NCBI GenBank assembly: GCA_964451415.1
Contig: CAYVHU010000013.1
Span: 9,434-73,433 of the forward strand
Direction: 5' to 3'
Length of the DNA stretch: 64,000 nucleotides
Source: CAYVHU01 sp964451415
GTDB taxonomy: Bacteria > Pseudomonadota > Alphaproteobacteria > Rhodospirillales > Magnetovibrionaceae
Within the stretch, counting starts at the first letter, position 1. Each line of letters begins with the position of its first letter. Below, piece after piece: positions 17,301 to 25,988 of the stretch. A program made the translations under genes and the position numbers. The notes beneath the pieces were generated by a model, which worked only from the letters and a program-made list of their open reading frames with translations, searched no databases and was not told the origin of the DNA.

Positions 17301-18481
17301 TTGACCCGTGCCGCAACCTTGTCGACGGTTACGTTCAAGGTTTCGCCCGAACGTTGCAAGCTTCCTTCCACATCCCCCGCACAAGCCGCCGCATGTGTCG
17401 CGGCGCGTTCCAGATCGTCTTGCCGGCGACGCAACGTTTCGCCGACGCGCGCGGTCTGACTTTCCAGATGATCGCCGCGCACCGCGAGTTCCGTCCCCAT
17501 CTCGCCCAGCAGGTCCGAGCCGCCCTTCATATGATCAACAGCCGTGGCCGCGGTCGTGGAAATGTCGTTGATGCGCTCGTTCAGTTCCGCGCCCACGTCG
17601 CGCGCGCGCGCGGTCGTTTCGGCGGTCACGCGGGCCAACTCCTCGGTTCGCTCATGGTAAACGTCCGCCACCTCGCGGGCCTCACGACTGCCCGTCTCGG
17701 CGGCATCGCTCAGGCCCTGGATGCGTTCGGCCAAGACCTCGGTTAAATCCTCCGCACGCGCCGAGGCGCGTTCGGATGCGCCCACCATATCAGAGGTGCG
17801 CCGATGCAAGACATCCCCCACATCACGGGCGCGGCTTTCGGCCTGCTGCGAAACGAGACGGAGGTTTTCACTCTGGCGCGCCAAGGCATCGGCCACCGCA
17901 CGGGCACGCAAATCCGCATCTTGACTAACCCGATCCAGTTCCAGGGCCCGCTCCCGCATCTGATCGTTGATGGTACTGGCACGCGCAATGGCGTCGTCCG
18001 AAGCTTCACTTAAATCCCGCGCTTGTCGGCGCAAGCTGTCGGTAATGCTTTTGACGCGGCTTTGCGCCCGATCGGAGGGGTAGGTTAGTTGCTGAATCTG
18101 CCAGCGCAAATGCGTCGTTTCACTGCGCATTTGATGGCCGCGTTCAAACATCGCCACCACCCCCCACAGCAAACCCAGAGGCAAAAAGATGCCCGCGCCC
18201 AAGCCGCCGAGTTCCTGGGGCATAAGCTCAAACAGGGAGGTCCAACCGATGTACGCCTGCACATACCAGAGGCAAAAACCAAGCCATCCCGTACTCGCCG
18301 CAAGCGCGAGGGCGGAAGCTACCTTGTAACGCAAAAAGAACGGTCGTTTCCAAGTGTCGAAATCGAGGGGGCGATCGGGCCTGAGCGCCGCCGGAAGGGG
18401 CTGTGCATCCATGGGAAAGGGCCCATCGTCAACGGACGGCCCATTCGCGCTTGCTTGATTTTGCACCTGCTCTTCGGCCAT
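14360..18481 (-). CDS. Giant two-TM coiled-coil protein, TipN/GPR-like architecture
   Basis: A 1373-residue protein. After a Pro/Gln-rich N terminus it has two transmembrane helices (about 53-75 and 93-111), then over 1100 residues of highly regular helical repeats of roughly 25 residues, pattern R-A-R-x-V-x-x-x-L-x-x-R-x-x-x-L, and a distinct C-terminal domain (about 1260-1373) with EIPITEDDWRRF. This layout matches the polarity proteins TipN of Caulobacter and the Growth Pole Ring protein of Agrobacterium, which carry an apolipoprotein-like repeat region; assignment is by architecture, not alignment. The ATG at 18481 has GAGGAG eleven bases upstream; the longer frame to 18661 would add an unlikely third hydrophobic segment. 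A terminator follows its stop. Confidence 0.75.
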   Translation of the reverse strand: MAEEQVQNQASANGPSVDDGPFPMDAQPLPAALRPDRPLDFDTWKRPFFLRYKVASALALAASTGWLGFCLWYVQAYIGWTSLFELMPQELGGLGAGIFLPLGLLWGVVAMFERGHQMRSETTHLRWQIQQLTYPSDRAQSRVKSITDSLRRQARDLSEASDDAIARASTINDQMRERALELDRVSQDADLRARAVADALARQSENLRLVSQQAESRARDVGDVLHRRTSDMVGASERASARAEDLTEVLAERIQGLSDAAETGSREAREVADVYHERTEELARVTAETTARARDVGAELNERINDISTTAATAVDHMKGGSDLLGEMGTELAVRGDHLESQTARVGETLRRRQDDLERAATHAAACAGDVEGSLQRSGETLNVTVDKVAARVKEMSANMAEYAHDLVAASDLVALRMKAAGEAFQVEARALDSTTDGAAKRTGDVRELLRQTSMDLSKISVRALDQVEGVAKALAAQAENLHAVGDAGQDKVAEAAQALKAQAEGLRETTDRSHARLTQVMESLRGGAADVDGASDKAQAALSAATRIMEDGVGRVAVGAETATRAISSASRAMKEGLDGLNASSQRTGQITEAFRKHLLDLQGVSETTIDTISHLGDTVQDRAHLLDQASRHAVDHLSVAGDALHARTKHMIFAAARTGKLIAAASENLDERTGQMEDSAERAETRLGHLGDAVRQSLSELLQSSDTATQRLANVSQTLENQTDSVSRVTSSAVADVDKATAALMERSREVGSASDRAARLISLVSGALHSQTAGLTDASRQAAERIDVMGETLKQHAVDLDELGTRATDRLLETGEKLKESTFDLQAAADVSVTSVRQVTDALAGGERQVMQRVEAAEKVMEGLGRRLSERAEEAVRATHAFSGRLDGVADAFRRNTVDFDSALNTAGERLEEIGGVLSRRGEDLSQTSVRAMEHIRTFSEDLHVQATNLMDVSDRAASKLGEVGEQLNEESHGIGQSVDKAVKLLGLATSTFHHHTSDLGAATERAAGDLERVGDLVRRSAGEMSQVSENTVHSLGVAGENLRQNLNELTQASTQATSRVEGVADALRFQGREVLNISEEALTKFSQMSEQLARQGEDLNGLADGAVERVANVSLEAQRHAAESESAAERLNESLGLTHERVRGQMNALNRMYVKAEKGAGLLGEALDKQGDKVADATERALVRVVKWDKTLRERVAEMTRASATVARHMEGIGVKVASGTQELQRAAEHAGALGTALDGTLNRAHADDFMRRSTFITEKLNSLAVDLARIIEIPITEDDWRRFNKGEKGIFVRKMLGFKEKNTLSAIKSVYQSDLEFRDYVSRYVTEFKAMLENARERDHDGVLENTFLTSDLGKLYMVLARALGREL

Positions 18482-18673
18482 CGAACCGCAGTCTCCTCGC
18501 TCACCTTCGCTGAGGAGCATACACCCGCTACATATTACGAGTAAACAAAAAGCAAACGCAACATATTGTACCGCCGGGGCGCGACAGACACAGAACGCAC
18601 TCCGATTGTGGACAATTCTCTGTATGGTATGTGGATAAACCCATGCGGCAGAACTGCCCACAAAACAAAGCGG

Positions 18674-19414
18674 TTAATACATGTGCTGTCCGCCGGTCAC
18701 CCAGATTTCGGTTCCGGTGACGTAGGCGGAATCTTCCGAACACAGATAGAAGATGCTGTTGGCGACATCGCGTGGCTGGCCCATGCGGTCCAGGGGGATG
18801 CGCGGAATCAGGGCCTCATATTCCGGCTGGATCATAGCGGTTTCAATTTCCCCCGGCGCCACCGCGTTGACGCGCACGTCCAAGGCCGCAAACTCCCCCG
18901 CCATCTCGCGCGTCAAGGCCGACAGCGCCGCTTTGGAAATGGAATAGGCCGAGCCCGCAAACGGGTGGATATAGTGCCCCGCGATGGACGTCACGTTGAC
19001 GATGGCCCCCCGGCCCTTATGCAACGCCGACGCAAATCCGCGCGACAGCCGCAGAGCCGCAAAGAAATTGATCTCGAACACTTCCTTCCACGCATCCAGA
19101 TCGCCGTTGAGGCATCCCAGGCGTTCCTTGAACGGTGTTTTGGGGCTCAGGCCCGCATTGTTGACCAGGGCATGCAGGGGTTGACCATCCAATAACTCTT
19201 CCACCCGGGCAACGAAGCGCTGCACGCTTTGCGGATCGGACAGATCGGTGGGAATATGCTCGGTCCAATTGGGATCGCGCAGGCACTCTTTGGGCACTTC
19301 GCCGCGCGCACATGTGATAATGCGCCAGCCCCGTTCCAAAAACAGCGTCGCCGTAGCGTGGCCAATGCCGCGCGAAGCGCCGGTGATGATCACGCTTTTG
19401 CGTTGTTCGTCCAT
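18674..19414 (-). CDS. Short-chain dehydrogenase/reductase
   Basis: Classical SDR of 246 residues. The NAD(P) site TGASRGIG is near residue 11, NNAG near 86, catalytic Ser in VTSIAG and the YSISK Tyr-Lys pair near 157. The C terminus VTGTEIWVTGGQHMY is FabG-like, but no acyl-carrier context is present and substrate cannot be told. It starts ten bases after the stop of the upstream kinase/ATPase gene, so they are probably cotranscribed. Confidence 0.9.
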   Translation of the reverse strand: MDEQRKSVIITGASRGIGHATATLFLERGWRIITCARGEVPKECLRDPNWTEHIPTDLSDPQSVQRFVARVEELLDGQPLHALVNNAGLSPKTPFKERLGCLNGDLDAWKEVFEINFFAALRLSRGFASALHKGRGAIVNVTSIAGHYIHPFAGSAYSISKAALSALTREMAGEFAALDVRVNAVAPGEIETAMIQPEYEALIPRIPLDRMGQPRDVANSIFYLCSEDSAYVTGTEIWVTGGQHMY

Positions 19415-19424
19415 GATCGAGACG

Positions 19425-20996
19425 TTAACGGAAACCCCGGCGGCTTTCCAGAGGAGAAAAGCCCAGGATTTTCAGCGTCTGAGCGTCGGTCTGGGCGCGG
19501 GCGCCTGCGGAATCGATGCGGTTCCAGGAGATTTCGCCCAAATCGTATTGCAACTGTTTCTTTACCACCTCGGCATCAGCGTCGGACGCATTCTTGGTCC
19601 GGGTGGTAACGCGCTCGGCCATAACCTCCGGCGCGGCTTCCAGCCAGAAACCAACGAACGGCACGTCGCTTTCCGCAGCCACGGCTTCAATGGCAGCACG
19701 TTCCTGGGGCGTGGAAAAAACGCAATCGGCAACCACACTATGACCCGTGGCAAGCACCACGCGAGCCTCATCGAAAACGGCCTGATAGGTCTTTTGCGTC
19801 ATCTCCGGCGTATAGCCTTGCTCCCCCAATTTGTCCAAGGGATGCACCCCTGCGATGCGCTTGCGCAAGACGTCCGAACGCACCACCCGCGCCCCCGGCG
19901 CGGCGCCGATATAGGGGGCCAGGTCGCGCCCCAGACGCGACTTTCCGCTGCCCGAAAGCCCCCCCACGGCGATCAGGCGCGCTTCGGGCGGTTGCAGATA
20001 GGCCAGCGCCATGTCCAAATATTCGCACGCCTCCGCGCTCTTTTCTTCACGAACCCGGACATTATCGATGCTTTTGACGACGCTACACGCCACCAACGAA
20101 CGCACCGCCGCGCGCAGGCTCAAAAACAACGGCAGCGCAAACAGACCCCATGCGGACCCCGTAATGTCCATGTAGCGGTTCATGGCAATGGTGCCCAGCA
20201 TTTTCAGGCTGCGCCGGTCCAAGTCCATCAACAAGAACGCCAAATCGTACAAAACATCAATGTTAGCGTAGTTCTCGTTGAATTCGATGGCATCGAAAAG
20301 TACCGGTTCGTCTTGCTCGTCGAGAAAGATATTGCCCAAATGCATGTCGCCATGACAGTGACGAACGCAGCCGTTTTCACGCCTGTTTTCCAGCAGAACC
20401 GACGCTTCGGAAAGCTCCGCGCACTGGCGTTCGATCAACACCGCAACTTTGTGCGGATCCACGACCTCCGTACCGTTTTGCGCAAAGGTTTTGGCGTTTC
20501 CTTCGATGGTCAGCGCAATGCCCGCACGCCCGCCGCCATCGTGGCGCGCCTCGGCATGGGCGTGGAACGTGGCGATATTGTCGGCCAGGTGCTCCATCAG
20601 ATGACGATCAAGCCGCCCCGCTTCCGCCAGACGATCAAACAGCCGATCTTGGTCGAAACGCGTCATTTCCACCACCCAGTCGACAATTTCTCCAGACGAC
20701 CCGATGGACAGCACGCCCGCGGCATCACGCTTGATAGCCCTTACGCCCAGGTACATGCGCGGTGCGGTGCGTCGGTTGATTCGCACTTCCGCCTCGCAAT
20801 AGCGACGCCGCAAATCCCGGGTGGAAAAATCCATGAACGGGTATTTAACCGCGCGCTTGAGCTTGAAGACCCGATCCTTGCCGATGAAAATTTCCGAAGC
20901 ATGGGTGGTCACGCGCCCAACGGTTTCAACGGAACCGTCGAAGGCCGCGGGCGTGGATAGAAAAGCGATGATGTCGGACTGATCTTCGGTGAGCAT
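19425..20996 (-). CDS. Fusion of phosphotransferase-like domain and P-loop kinase
   Basis: A 523-residue two-domain protein. The N-terminal half has an aminoglycoside-phosphotransferase-type kinase fold with catalytic loop HGDMHLGN (about 214-221) and FDAIEFN for metal binding. The C-terminal half is a small P-loop kinase with Walker A GGLSGSGKS (about 341-349). This fused architecture (COG2187 plus COG0645 type) is widespread in proteobacteria but the substrate is unknown. ATG at 20996. It lies 60 bases after the RND gene and just before the SDR, all minus strand. Confidence 0.85.
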   Translation of the reverse strand: MLTEDQSDIIAFLSTPAAFDGSVETVGRVTTHASEIFIGKDRVFKLKRAVKYPFMDFSTRDLRRRYCEAEVRINRRTAPRMYLGVRAIKRDAAGVLSIGSSGEIVDWVVEMTRFDQDRLFDRLAEAGRLDRHLMEHLADNIATFHAHAEARHDGGGRAGIALTIEGNAKTFAQNGTEVVDPHKVAVLIERQCAELSEASVLLENRRENGCVRHCHGDMHLGNIFLDEQDEPVLFDAIEFNENYANIDVLYDLAFLLMDLDRRSLKMLGTIAMNRYMDITGSAWGLFALPLFLSLRAAVRSLVACSVVKSIDNVRVREEKSAEACEYLDMALAYLQPPEARLIAVGGLSGSGKSRLGRDLAPYIGAAPGARVVRSDVLRKRIAGVHPLDKLGEQGYTPEMTQKTYQAVFDEARVVLATGHSVVADCVFSTPQERAAIEAVAAESDVPFVGFWLEAAPEVMAERVTTRTKNASDADAEVVKKQLQYDLGEISWNRIDSAGARAQTDAQTLKILGFSPLESRRGFR

Positions 20997-21055
20997 TTGC
21001 GTATGTTAGCGCGCCCTCCAAAAAAGGGAACCGCCAAATTGAAAAAGCCCCCCCT

Positions 21056-24000
21056 TCAGCCGTCATCTTTCATCGTTCGTCCATCGTCACGCAACACCAC
21101 ATAAATAGCCGGAATCACCAGCAATGTGAGAATGGTGGAACTGGCAAGGCCGAACACCATTGAAATGGCGAGACCTTGAAAAATCGGATCGGAGAGAATA
21201 AAGGCCGAACCGATCATCGCCGCTACAGCGGTGAGAAAAATCGGCTTGAAACGAATGGCCCCCGCTTCGATCAGCACGTCGCGCAGCGCCATACCCGAAT
21301 TCTGACGATGGCGGATGAAGTCCACCAGCAAAATGGAATTGCGCACAATAATACCGGCCAAGGCAATAAAGCCGATCATGGAGGTGGCGGAAAACGGCGC
21401 GCCGAAAAGCCAGTGCCCCCCCATGATGCCGATCAACGTCAACGGCACCGGCGTCAGGATCACCAACGGTAGCTTGAAGCTGCCGAACTGCCCCACCACC
21501 AGCAAGTAGATCCCCATCAGCGCAACCGCAAAGGCGACCCCCATATCGCGGAAAGTGACATAGGTGACCTGCCATTCCCCGTCCCACAGCAGTGTGATCT
21601 TGCTTTCGTCCTTGGGCTGACCGTTATAGCGGATCGTCGGCGGACCCTGGGTGCCCCAATCCATGGACGCGAGGGCTTTCTTCACCGCCATCATGCCGTA
21701 AATGGGCGCCTCGTACGCGCCCGCCAGTTCGCCCGTGACAAGAACGGCAAAACGACCGTCGCGGCGGAACAATGGATACGATGCCTTTTCGTGCACCACG
21801 TTCACCACATCGCCCAATTCCACCACGCGTCCCGTATCGGCTGCGGGCCCCGGCGCGGGAATCGGTGTCGAAAGCAGGCGTTGCGTGATCGACAGTTCCG
21901 ATTTGGGCAGGCGAACGGTGATTTCAATGGGTTTCTCACCTTTGCTGCGTTGGCTGTAACCGACCGATTTGCCCCCCACCAGGGCGGCGATGGTGTTGTA
22001 CACATCACGTTCCTGAACCCCGTAGTACTCAAGGCTCTGTTGGTTGATTTTCAACCGCAGACGTCCTTGGGGCTGACCAAAGCTGTCATCGACATCGACG
22101 ACGAACGGAACGCCTTCAAATGCTTTTCGCACCTTCAGTGCGGCCGTGCGGCGGCTTTGCGCATCGGGGCCATAGATTTCCGCCATCAAGGTCGCCAACA
22201 CCGGCGGACCGGGCGGCACTTCAACCACCTTCAAGGTCGTGCCCTTGGGGGCATCGAGCCCCTTCAACAAACCGCGTACCGCCAGGGCGATCTCGTGACT
22301 TTGCCGGTCGCGTTTGTCCTTGGGTAATAAATTGATCTGCAACTCACCCTGCCACGGTTCGTTGCGCAAATAATAATGGCGCACCAGACCATTGAAGTTG
22401 AACGGCATGGCGGTGCCTACATAGGCCTGCATCGAAAGCATTTCCGGGACATCCCTAAGCCGCAAAGCAGCCGCGCGCATGACCCGATCCGTGGCTTCCA
22501 ACGTTGAGCCTTCCGGCAGGTCCACAACCACTTGAAGTTCGGATTTGTTGTCGAACGGAAGCAGCTTCACACGTACCGTCTTGGTGGCGAACAAGCTTAG
22601 CGCCAACGCCGTTCCAACACCGGTGACGACCAAAAGAACAATGGAATTTCTGCGCCCCCGCAGCAGCCCGGACGCAATGCGTTTGTAAAAATTGCCAAGG
22701 GTGCCGAAATCATGCTTTCCCGCCGCATTTTCAGAAAAATCAATGGGTTCGTTCAGAGATTCAAAGGGATCTTGCCCCGCCGCGTGATCATGGCCCTTGC
22801 CCCAGAACGTGACCTTGTACAACAACCACGGGGTCACAATCACCGCGATGAAAAACGAAAAAATCATCGCCACCGAAGCGTTGGCGGGGATGGGACTCAT
22901 GTACGGCCCCATCAGGCCGGAAACGAACATCAAGGGCAACAACGCGGTGACGATGGTCAGCGTCGCAATGACGGTCGGGTTGCCAACTTCGGCCACGGCC
23001 TCGATGGTGGCGCGCAACGGATTGCGCCCGTCTTTCATGCGCCAGTGACGCACGATGTTTTCCACCACCACGATGGCGTCGTCCACCAAAATACCGATGG
23101 AAAAGATCAACGCGAACATACTCACGCGATTGATGGTGAAGCCCATCATGTAGGATGCAAACAACGTCAGTAAAATGGTGGTCGGCACCACCACCATGAC
23201 CACCACACCTTCGCGCCAGCCCAGCGCCAAGCCCACCAAAAGGACGATGGAAACGGTCGCCAGCGCAAGGTGGGACAACAAAACGTTCGCTTTTGCCTCA
23301 GCCGATTTGCCGTAATTGCGCGTGATCGTCGCCTTCACGTCCGCAGGCAACAACGTTCCCTTCACCCGGTTGAGCCGCTGTATGATCGCATCGGCCACGA
23401 CCACCGCGTTCGCCCCCTTGCGCTTGGCGATGGCCAACGTCACCGCCGGACGCACATCCAGCCCCACTGCACTTTTCACCATCTGCCAGACGTGGTGTTC
23501 CTCCGGCTTCGCGCCGACCACCACCTTGGCGATATCCTTGACATACACCGGGCGACCGTCGCGCGCGGTGATCGTCAACAGCCCGATATCCGGCACACCG
23601 CGCAGGGTCTGCCCGGCCATCACCATCATGGATTTACCGTCCTCACGGACCCGGCCCACGCGAAAGGAACGGTTGGCATTTTTCACTTTATCGATCAACT
23701 GACCAAGCGTAATACCATAAAGGGAAAGAAGTTCAGGGTCGGGCTGAACGCGAATCTGATTTGCGCGTCCGCCAACGATAAAGGTCAACCCGACGTTCTT
23801 CACTTTCATCAATTCGTGCATCAATTCGTCGGCGACGTTGTACAGCGCATTGTCATTCCAACGCGCCGCCCCCTTGTCCGTACCCGTCGGCGAGAGCGTG
23901 ATATTGACAATGGGCACGTCGTTGATGCCGCGGCCGATAATCAAGGGATCGGGAATGCCCAGTGGAATCCGATTGATGTTGGCGCGAATCTCATCTTGGA

Positions 24001-24349
24001 TACGCAAAATGGCGATGTCTTCATCCGTGCCCACATCGAAACGCGCCGTCACCATAACGCGGTCGTCCTGGGTCAGGGAATAGACGTGCTTTACGTTGTT
24101 CACGCCCTTGACGATATCCTCCAACGGCTTGGTGACCAGTTCCACCACGTCGGAGGCCTTCAAGCCGTTGGCATCGACCAAGATGTCCACCATGGGCACG
24201 CGGATTTGCGGCTCTTCTTCGCGCGGCATGGCCACCAACGCCAGGATCCCCACCGCGATCGAGGCCAACAGCAACAAAGGCGTCAACGCAGAACGCAAAA
24301 ACGTCTTTGTCAAATGCCCAGACAGACCGAGTTTTTTCATGGTGCGCAT
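21056..24349 (-). CDS. RND-family efflux permease
   Basis: Proton-driven inner membrane pump of 1097 residues, a normal length for the AcrB/MMPL-type RND family. Twelve TM segments with two large periplasmic loops are apparent. The proton relay pair is in GILVDDAIVVVEN (about residue 420), and the later family motif GFIALAGIIVRNSILLVDF is present. Start at 24349 with GAGG close upstream; the ATG nine bases further in (24340) is an alternative. It follows its adaptor by 22 bases. No outer-membrane channel gene is adjacent. Substrate is unknown. Confidence 0.93.
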   Translation of the reverse strand: MRTMKKLGLSGHLTKTFLRSALTPLLLLASIAVGILALVAMPREEEPQIRVPMVDILVDANGLKASDVVELVTKPLEDIVKGVNNVKHVYSLTQDDRVMVTARFDVGTDEDIAILRIQDEIRANINRIPLGIPDPLIIGRGINDVPIVNITLSPTGTDKGAARWNDNALYNVADELMHELMKVKNVGLTFIVGGRANQIRVQPDPELLSLYGITLGQLIDKVKNANRSFRVGRVREDGKSMMVMAGQTLRGVPDIGLLTITARDGRPVYVKDIAKVVVGAKPEEHHVWQMVKSAVGLDVRPAVTLAIAKRKGANAVVVADAIIQRLNRVKGTLLPADVKATITRNYGKSAEAKANVLLSHLALATVSIVLLVGLALGWREGVVVMVVVPTTILLTLFASYMMGFTINRVSMFALIFSIGILVDDAIVVVENIVRHWRMKDGRNPLRATIEAVAEVGNPTVIATLTIVTALLPLMFVSGLMGPYMSPIPANASVAMIFSFFIAVIVTPWLLYKVTFWGKGHDHAAGQDPFESLNEPIDFSENAAGKHDFGTLGNFYKRIASGLLRGRRNSIVLLVVTGVGTALALSLFATKTVRVKLLPFDNKSELQVVVDLPEGSTLEATDRVMRAAALRLRDVPEMLSMQAYVGTAMPFNFNGLVRHYYLRNEPWQGELQINLLPKDKRDRQSHEIALAVRGLLKGLDAPKGTTLKVVEVPPGPPVLATLMAEIYGPDAQSRRTAALKVRKAFEGVPFVVDVDDSFGQPQGRLRLKINQQSLEYYGVQERDVYNTIAALVGGKSVGYSQRSKGEKPIEITVRLPKSELSITQRLLSTPIPAPGPAADTGRVVELGDVVNVVHEKASYPLFRRDGRFAVLVTGELAGAYEAPIYGMMAVKKALASMDWGTQGPPTIRYNGQPKDESKITLLWDGEWQVTYVTFRDMGVAFAVALMGIYLLVVGQFGSFKLPLVILTPVPLTLIGIMGGHWLFGAPFSATSMIGFIALAGIIVRNSILLVDFIRHRQNSGMALRDVLIEAGAIRFKPIFLTAVAAMIGSAFILSDPIFQGLAISMVFGLASSTILTLLVIPAIYVVLRDDGRTMKDDG

Positions 24350-24371
24350 GCCCCTCGCCTACGATTGGGCA

Positions 24372-25436
24372 TCATGGGTGAACCAGTACGTCACCGGATC
24401 TCAACCCCGACAGCACTTCAACACCGCCTTGTTGCGGCATGCCCGGTTGGACCACTACCTCATGGCCGTTCGCCAGCTTCGCAAAGGTCAGTCCGTAACG
24501 CGCGTAAAGATAGTCCGACGGTACGATGATGGTCTTGCGTTCGCCGGTACCGACCCACACGCGAATCCGTTCACCTACAAAAAAATTGCCCAGCCCCGGA
24601 ACATCGACGTCCGCAATCACGCGGCCTTGCTTGATTTCCGGATAGACCTGACGGACACGCCCAATTCTCAACTTTTCCCGGCTCCAGGACGTCAAGGCGC
24701 CAAACCCGCGTTGCGCCACCTGCACCAGATCGCCCTTGTGGATGAACCGCGCATGACGTTCCGGCAGCCGCAGCCGCAGAATATAAGCTTCCGCCGCCAA
24801 ATTCGCCACCTCATCGCCCGGCAGCACCACGGAGCCCTTGGTCACAAGCACCTTCAAAACACGGCCCCGGGTGGGCGCCAGAACATCACCTTCGGTGCGG
24901 GTTTGCTGCAATACCTGACGCGACGCCTGTGCAGAAGCCAACGAACGCCCAGTGACTTCGGCATTGGTTCGCGCCTCGTCCAGTCGCGCCTTGGGAATGG
25001 CACCGCTGCGAAACAGTTTTTCCGCACGCGCCAGACCAATTTGCGCCAACTTCCGTTGCGATCGTAACGATTGGATGTTCGCGTTGAGCGCTTTCATACG
25101 CAACGCCAGTTTTTTGTCCACCACGCGCGCAATGATCTGTCCCGCCGTCACCGGCGAGCCCTCGTCAACGCCAAGTTCCACGACCGTCCCACCGATGCGC
25201 GCACGCGCCGAAACCATGTCCACGCTTTCCACACTCGCAAAAACCGCTTTTCGATCCTCGATAACGCTTTCCTTGACGCGCAAGGTCGCGCCACGATCGT
25301 TGGCATTGTGAACGGGAGCACTTTGCAGGGCGACCGGCTGTGTCGCCGGCGGCGCAGCATACGCACGCAACGACACCCCTTGCAAAATCACCACGAGAAC
25401 AAAGGTCGAAATCACACTGTAAAACGGCGTTTTCAT
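24372..25436 (-). CDS. RND efflux periplasmic adaptor (membrane fusion protein)
   Basis: Adaptor of 354 residues linking the RND pump to an outer-membrane channel. An N-terminal signal peptide (ISTFVLVVILQGVSLRAYA, cleavage near residue 27) is followed by a biotinyl/lipoyl-like half (GGTVVELGVDEGSPVTAGQ), a helical hairpin with LRSQRKLAQIGLARAEKL, the second lipoyl half (LAPTRGRVLKVLVTKGSVV) and a beta-barrel. ATG at 25436 has GAGG six bases upstream; the GTG at 25448 is less likely. The gene is first of the minus-strand efflux operon. Confidence 0.92.
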   Translation of the reverse strand: MKTPFYSVISTFVLVVILQGVSLRAYAAPPATQPVALQSAPVHNANDRGATLRVKESVIEDRKAVFASVESVDMVSARARIGGTVVELGVDEGSPVTAGQIIARVVDKKLALRMKALNANIQSLRSQRKLAQIGLARAEKLFRSGAIPKARLDEARTNAEVTGRSLASAQASRQVLQQTRTEGDVLAPTRGRVLKVLVTKGSVVLPGDEVANLAAEAYILRLRLPERHARFIHKGDLVQVAQRGFGALTSWSREKLRIGRVRQVYPEIKQGRVIADVDVPGLGNFFVGERIRVWVGTGERKTIIVPSDYLYARYGLTFAKLANGHEVVVQPGMPQQGGVEVLSGLRSGDVLVHP

Positions 25437-25522
25437 GATCGGCCTCACACGGACTGAAAATGCATTAACGGTTTGATATAGCTTAAAATTGCGCTACGGT
25501 CACGCGAATCTTATGAGGACTA

Positions 25523-25555
25523 TATAAGTTTTTGCTAAATTAGCAACGTCTTATA
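25523..25555. promoter_or_regulatory. 33-bp nested dyad, candidate operator
   Basis: TTGCTAA-A-TTAGCAA (25532-25546) is a perfect 7-1-7 palindrome. Outside it, separated by three bases on each side, TATAAG (25523-25528) mirrors CTTATA (25550-25555), so the whole is symmetric about 25539. It lies between the divergent efflux operon and the small DUF2892 gene, where a repressor controlling either could bind. No regulator gene is adjacent. Confidence 0.55.
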
Positions 25556-25658
25556 GATAAGGCCCGCAAATCCTGTTACGCTCAGCGCACGTGATTTCCG
25601 AATGCCTCGTTCCGCCCTGCACCGAAGTCTGCACAACTGTATTAAGGAGAACGCCATT

Positions 25659-25865
25659 ATGAGCGTCGATCGCGTCATTTTCGCCCTTGCGGGCATCTTT
25701 ATCTGGGTCGGCCTGATCCTGTGGTACGTCACCCAGAGCCCCTGGTGGCTGCTGGTGCCCGCGTTCGTCGGCATCAATATGTTTCAAGCAGCCTTTACCG
25801 GCTTTTGTCCCTTGGCGAAAATTCTAAAAAAAATCGGCTTTCGGCCCGGACAGGCCTTCGATTGA
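25659..25865 (+). CDS. DUF2892 (YgaP-type) membrane protein
   Basis: A 68-residue inner membrane protein with two hydrophobic helices and the family tail GFCPLAKILKKIGF. In E. coli YgaP this segment follows a rhodanese domain; here it stands alone, as is common. The ATG at 25659 has AAGGAG eight bases upstream (25644-25649). The function of the stand-alone form is not established; a link to sulfur chemistry is suggested only by YgaP and by the lifestyle of the host. A GC-rich hairpin (25954-25969) lies downstream. Confidence 0.85.
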   Translation: MSVDRVIFALAGIFIWVGLILWYVTQSPWWLLVPAFVGINMFQAAFTGFCPLAKILKKIGFRPGQAFD

Positions 25866-25937
25866 GGTATGCCGCTTACGCTTGTAAGTACGCGCCTGCG
25901 GCGCGGGCGCTCAATGCGCTTTGAAGGGCGTTAACAA

Positions 25938-25969
25938 GGGCCGTTGAGGCCCCCGCCGCGCATGCGGCG
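25938..25969. terminator. Two adjacent GC-rich hairpins between convergent genes
   Basis: GGGCC-GTTGA-GGCCC (25938-25952) and CGCCGC-GCAT-GCGGCG (25954-25969) lie between the DUF2892 gene and the CDF gene, which converge. Neither has a good T run on either strand, so termination is a tentative role. Confidence 0.35.
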
Positions 25970-25988
25970 CGCTTAAAATATCAATTAT

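Noticed and set aside
14447..17746. Long plus-strand frames opposite the giant coiled-coil gene (up to about 400 codons)
   Set aside because: They are the antisense of a regular high-GC repeat; no Shine-Dalgarno, no family resemblance, composition rich in His/Arg as expected of shadows.
19248..20960. 570-codon plus-strand frame opposite the SDR and kinase genes
   Set aside because: Antisense shadow of two well-recognised genes; amino-acid composition and lack of motifs argue against coding.
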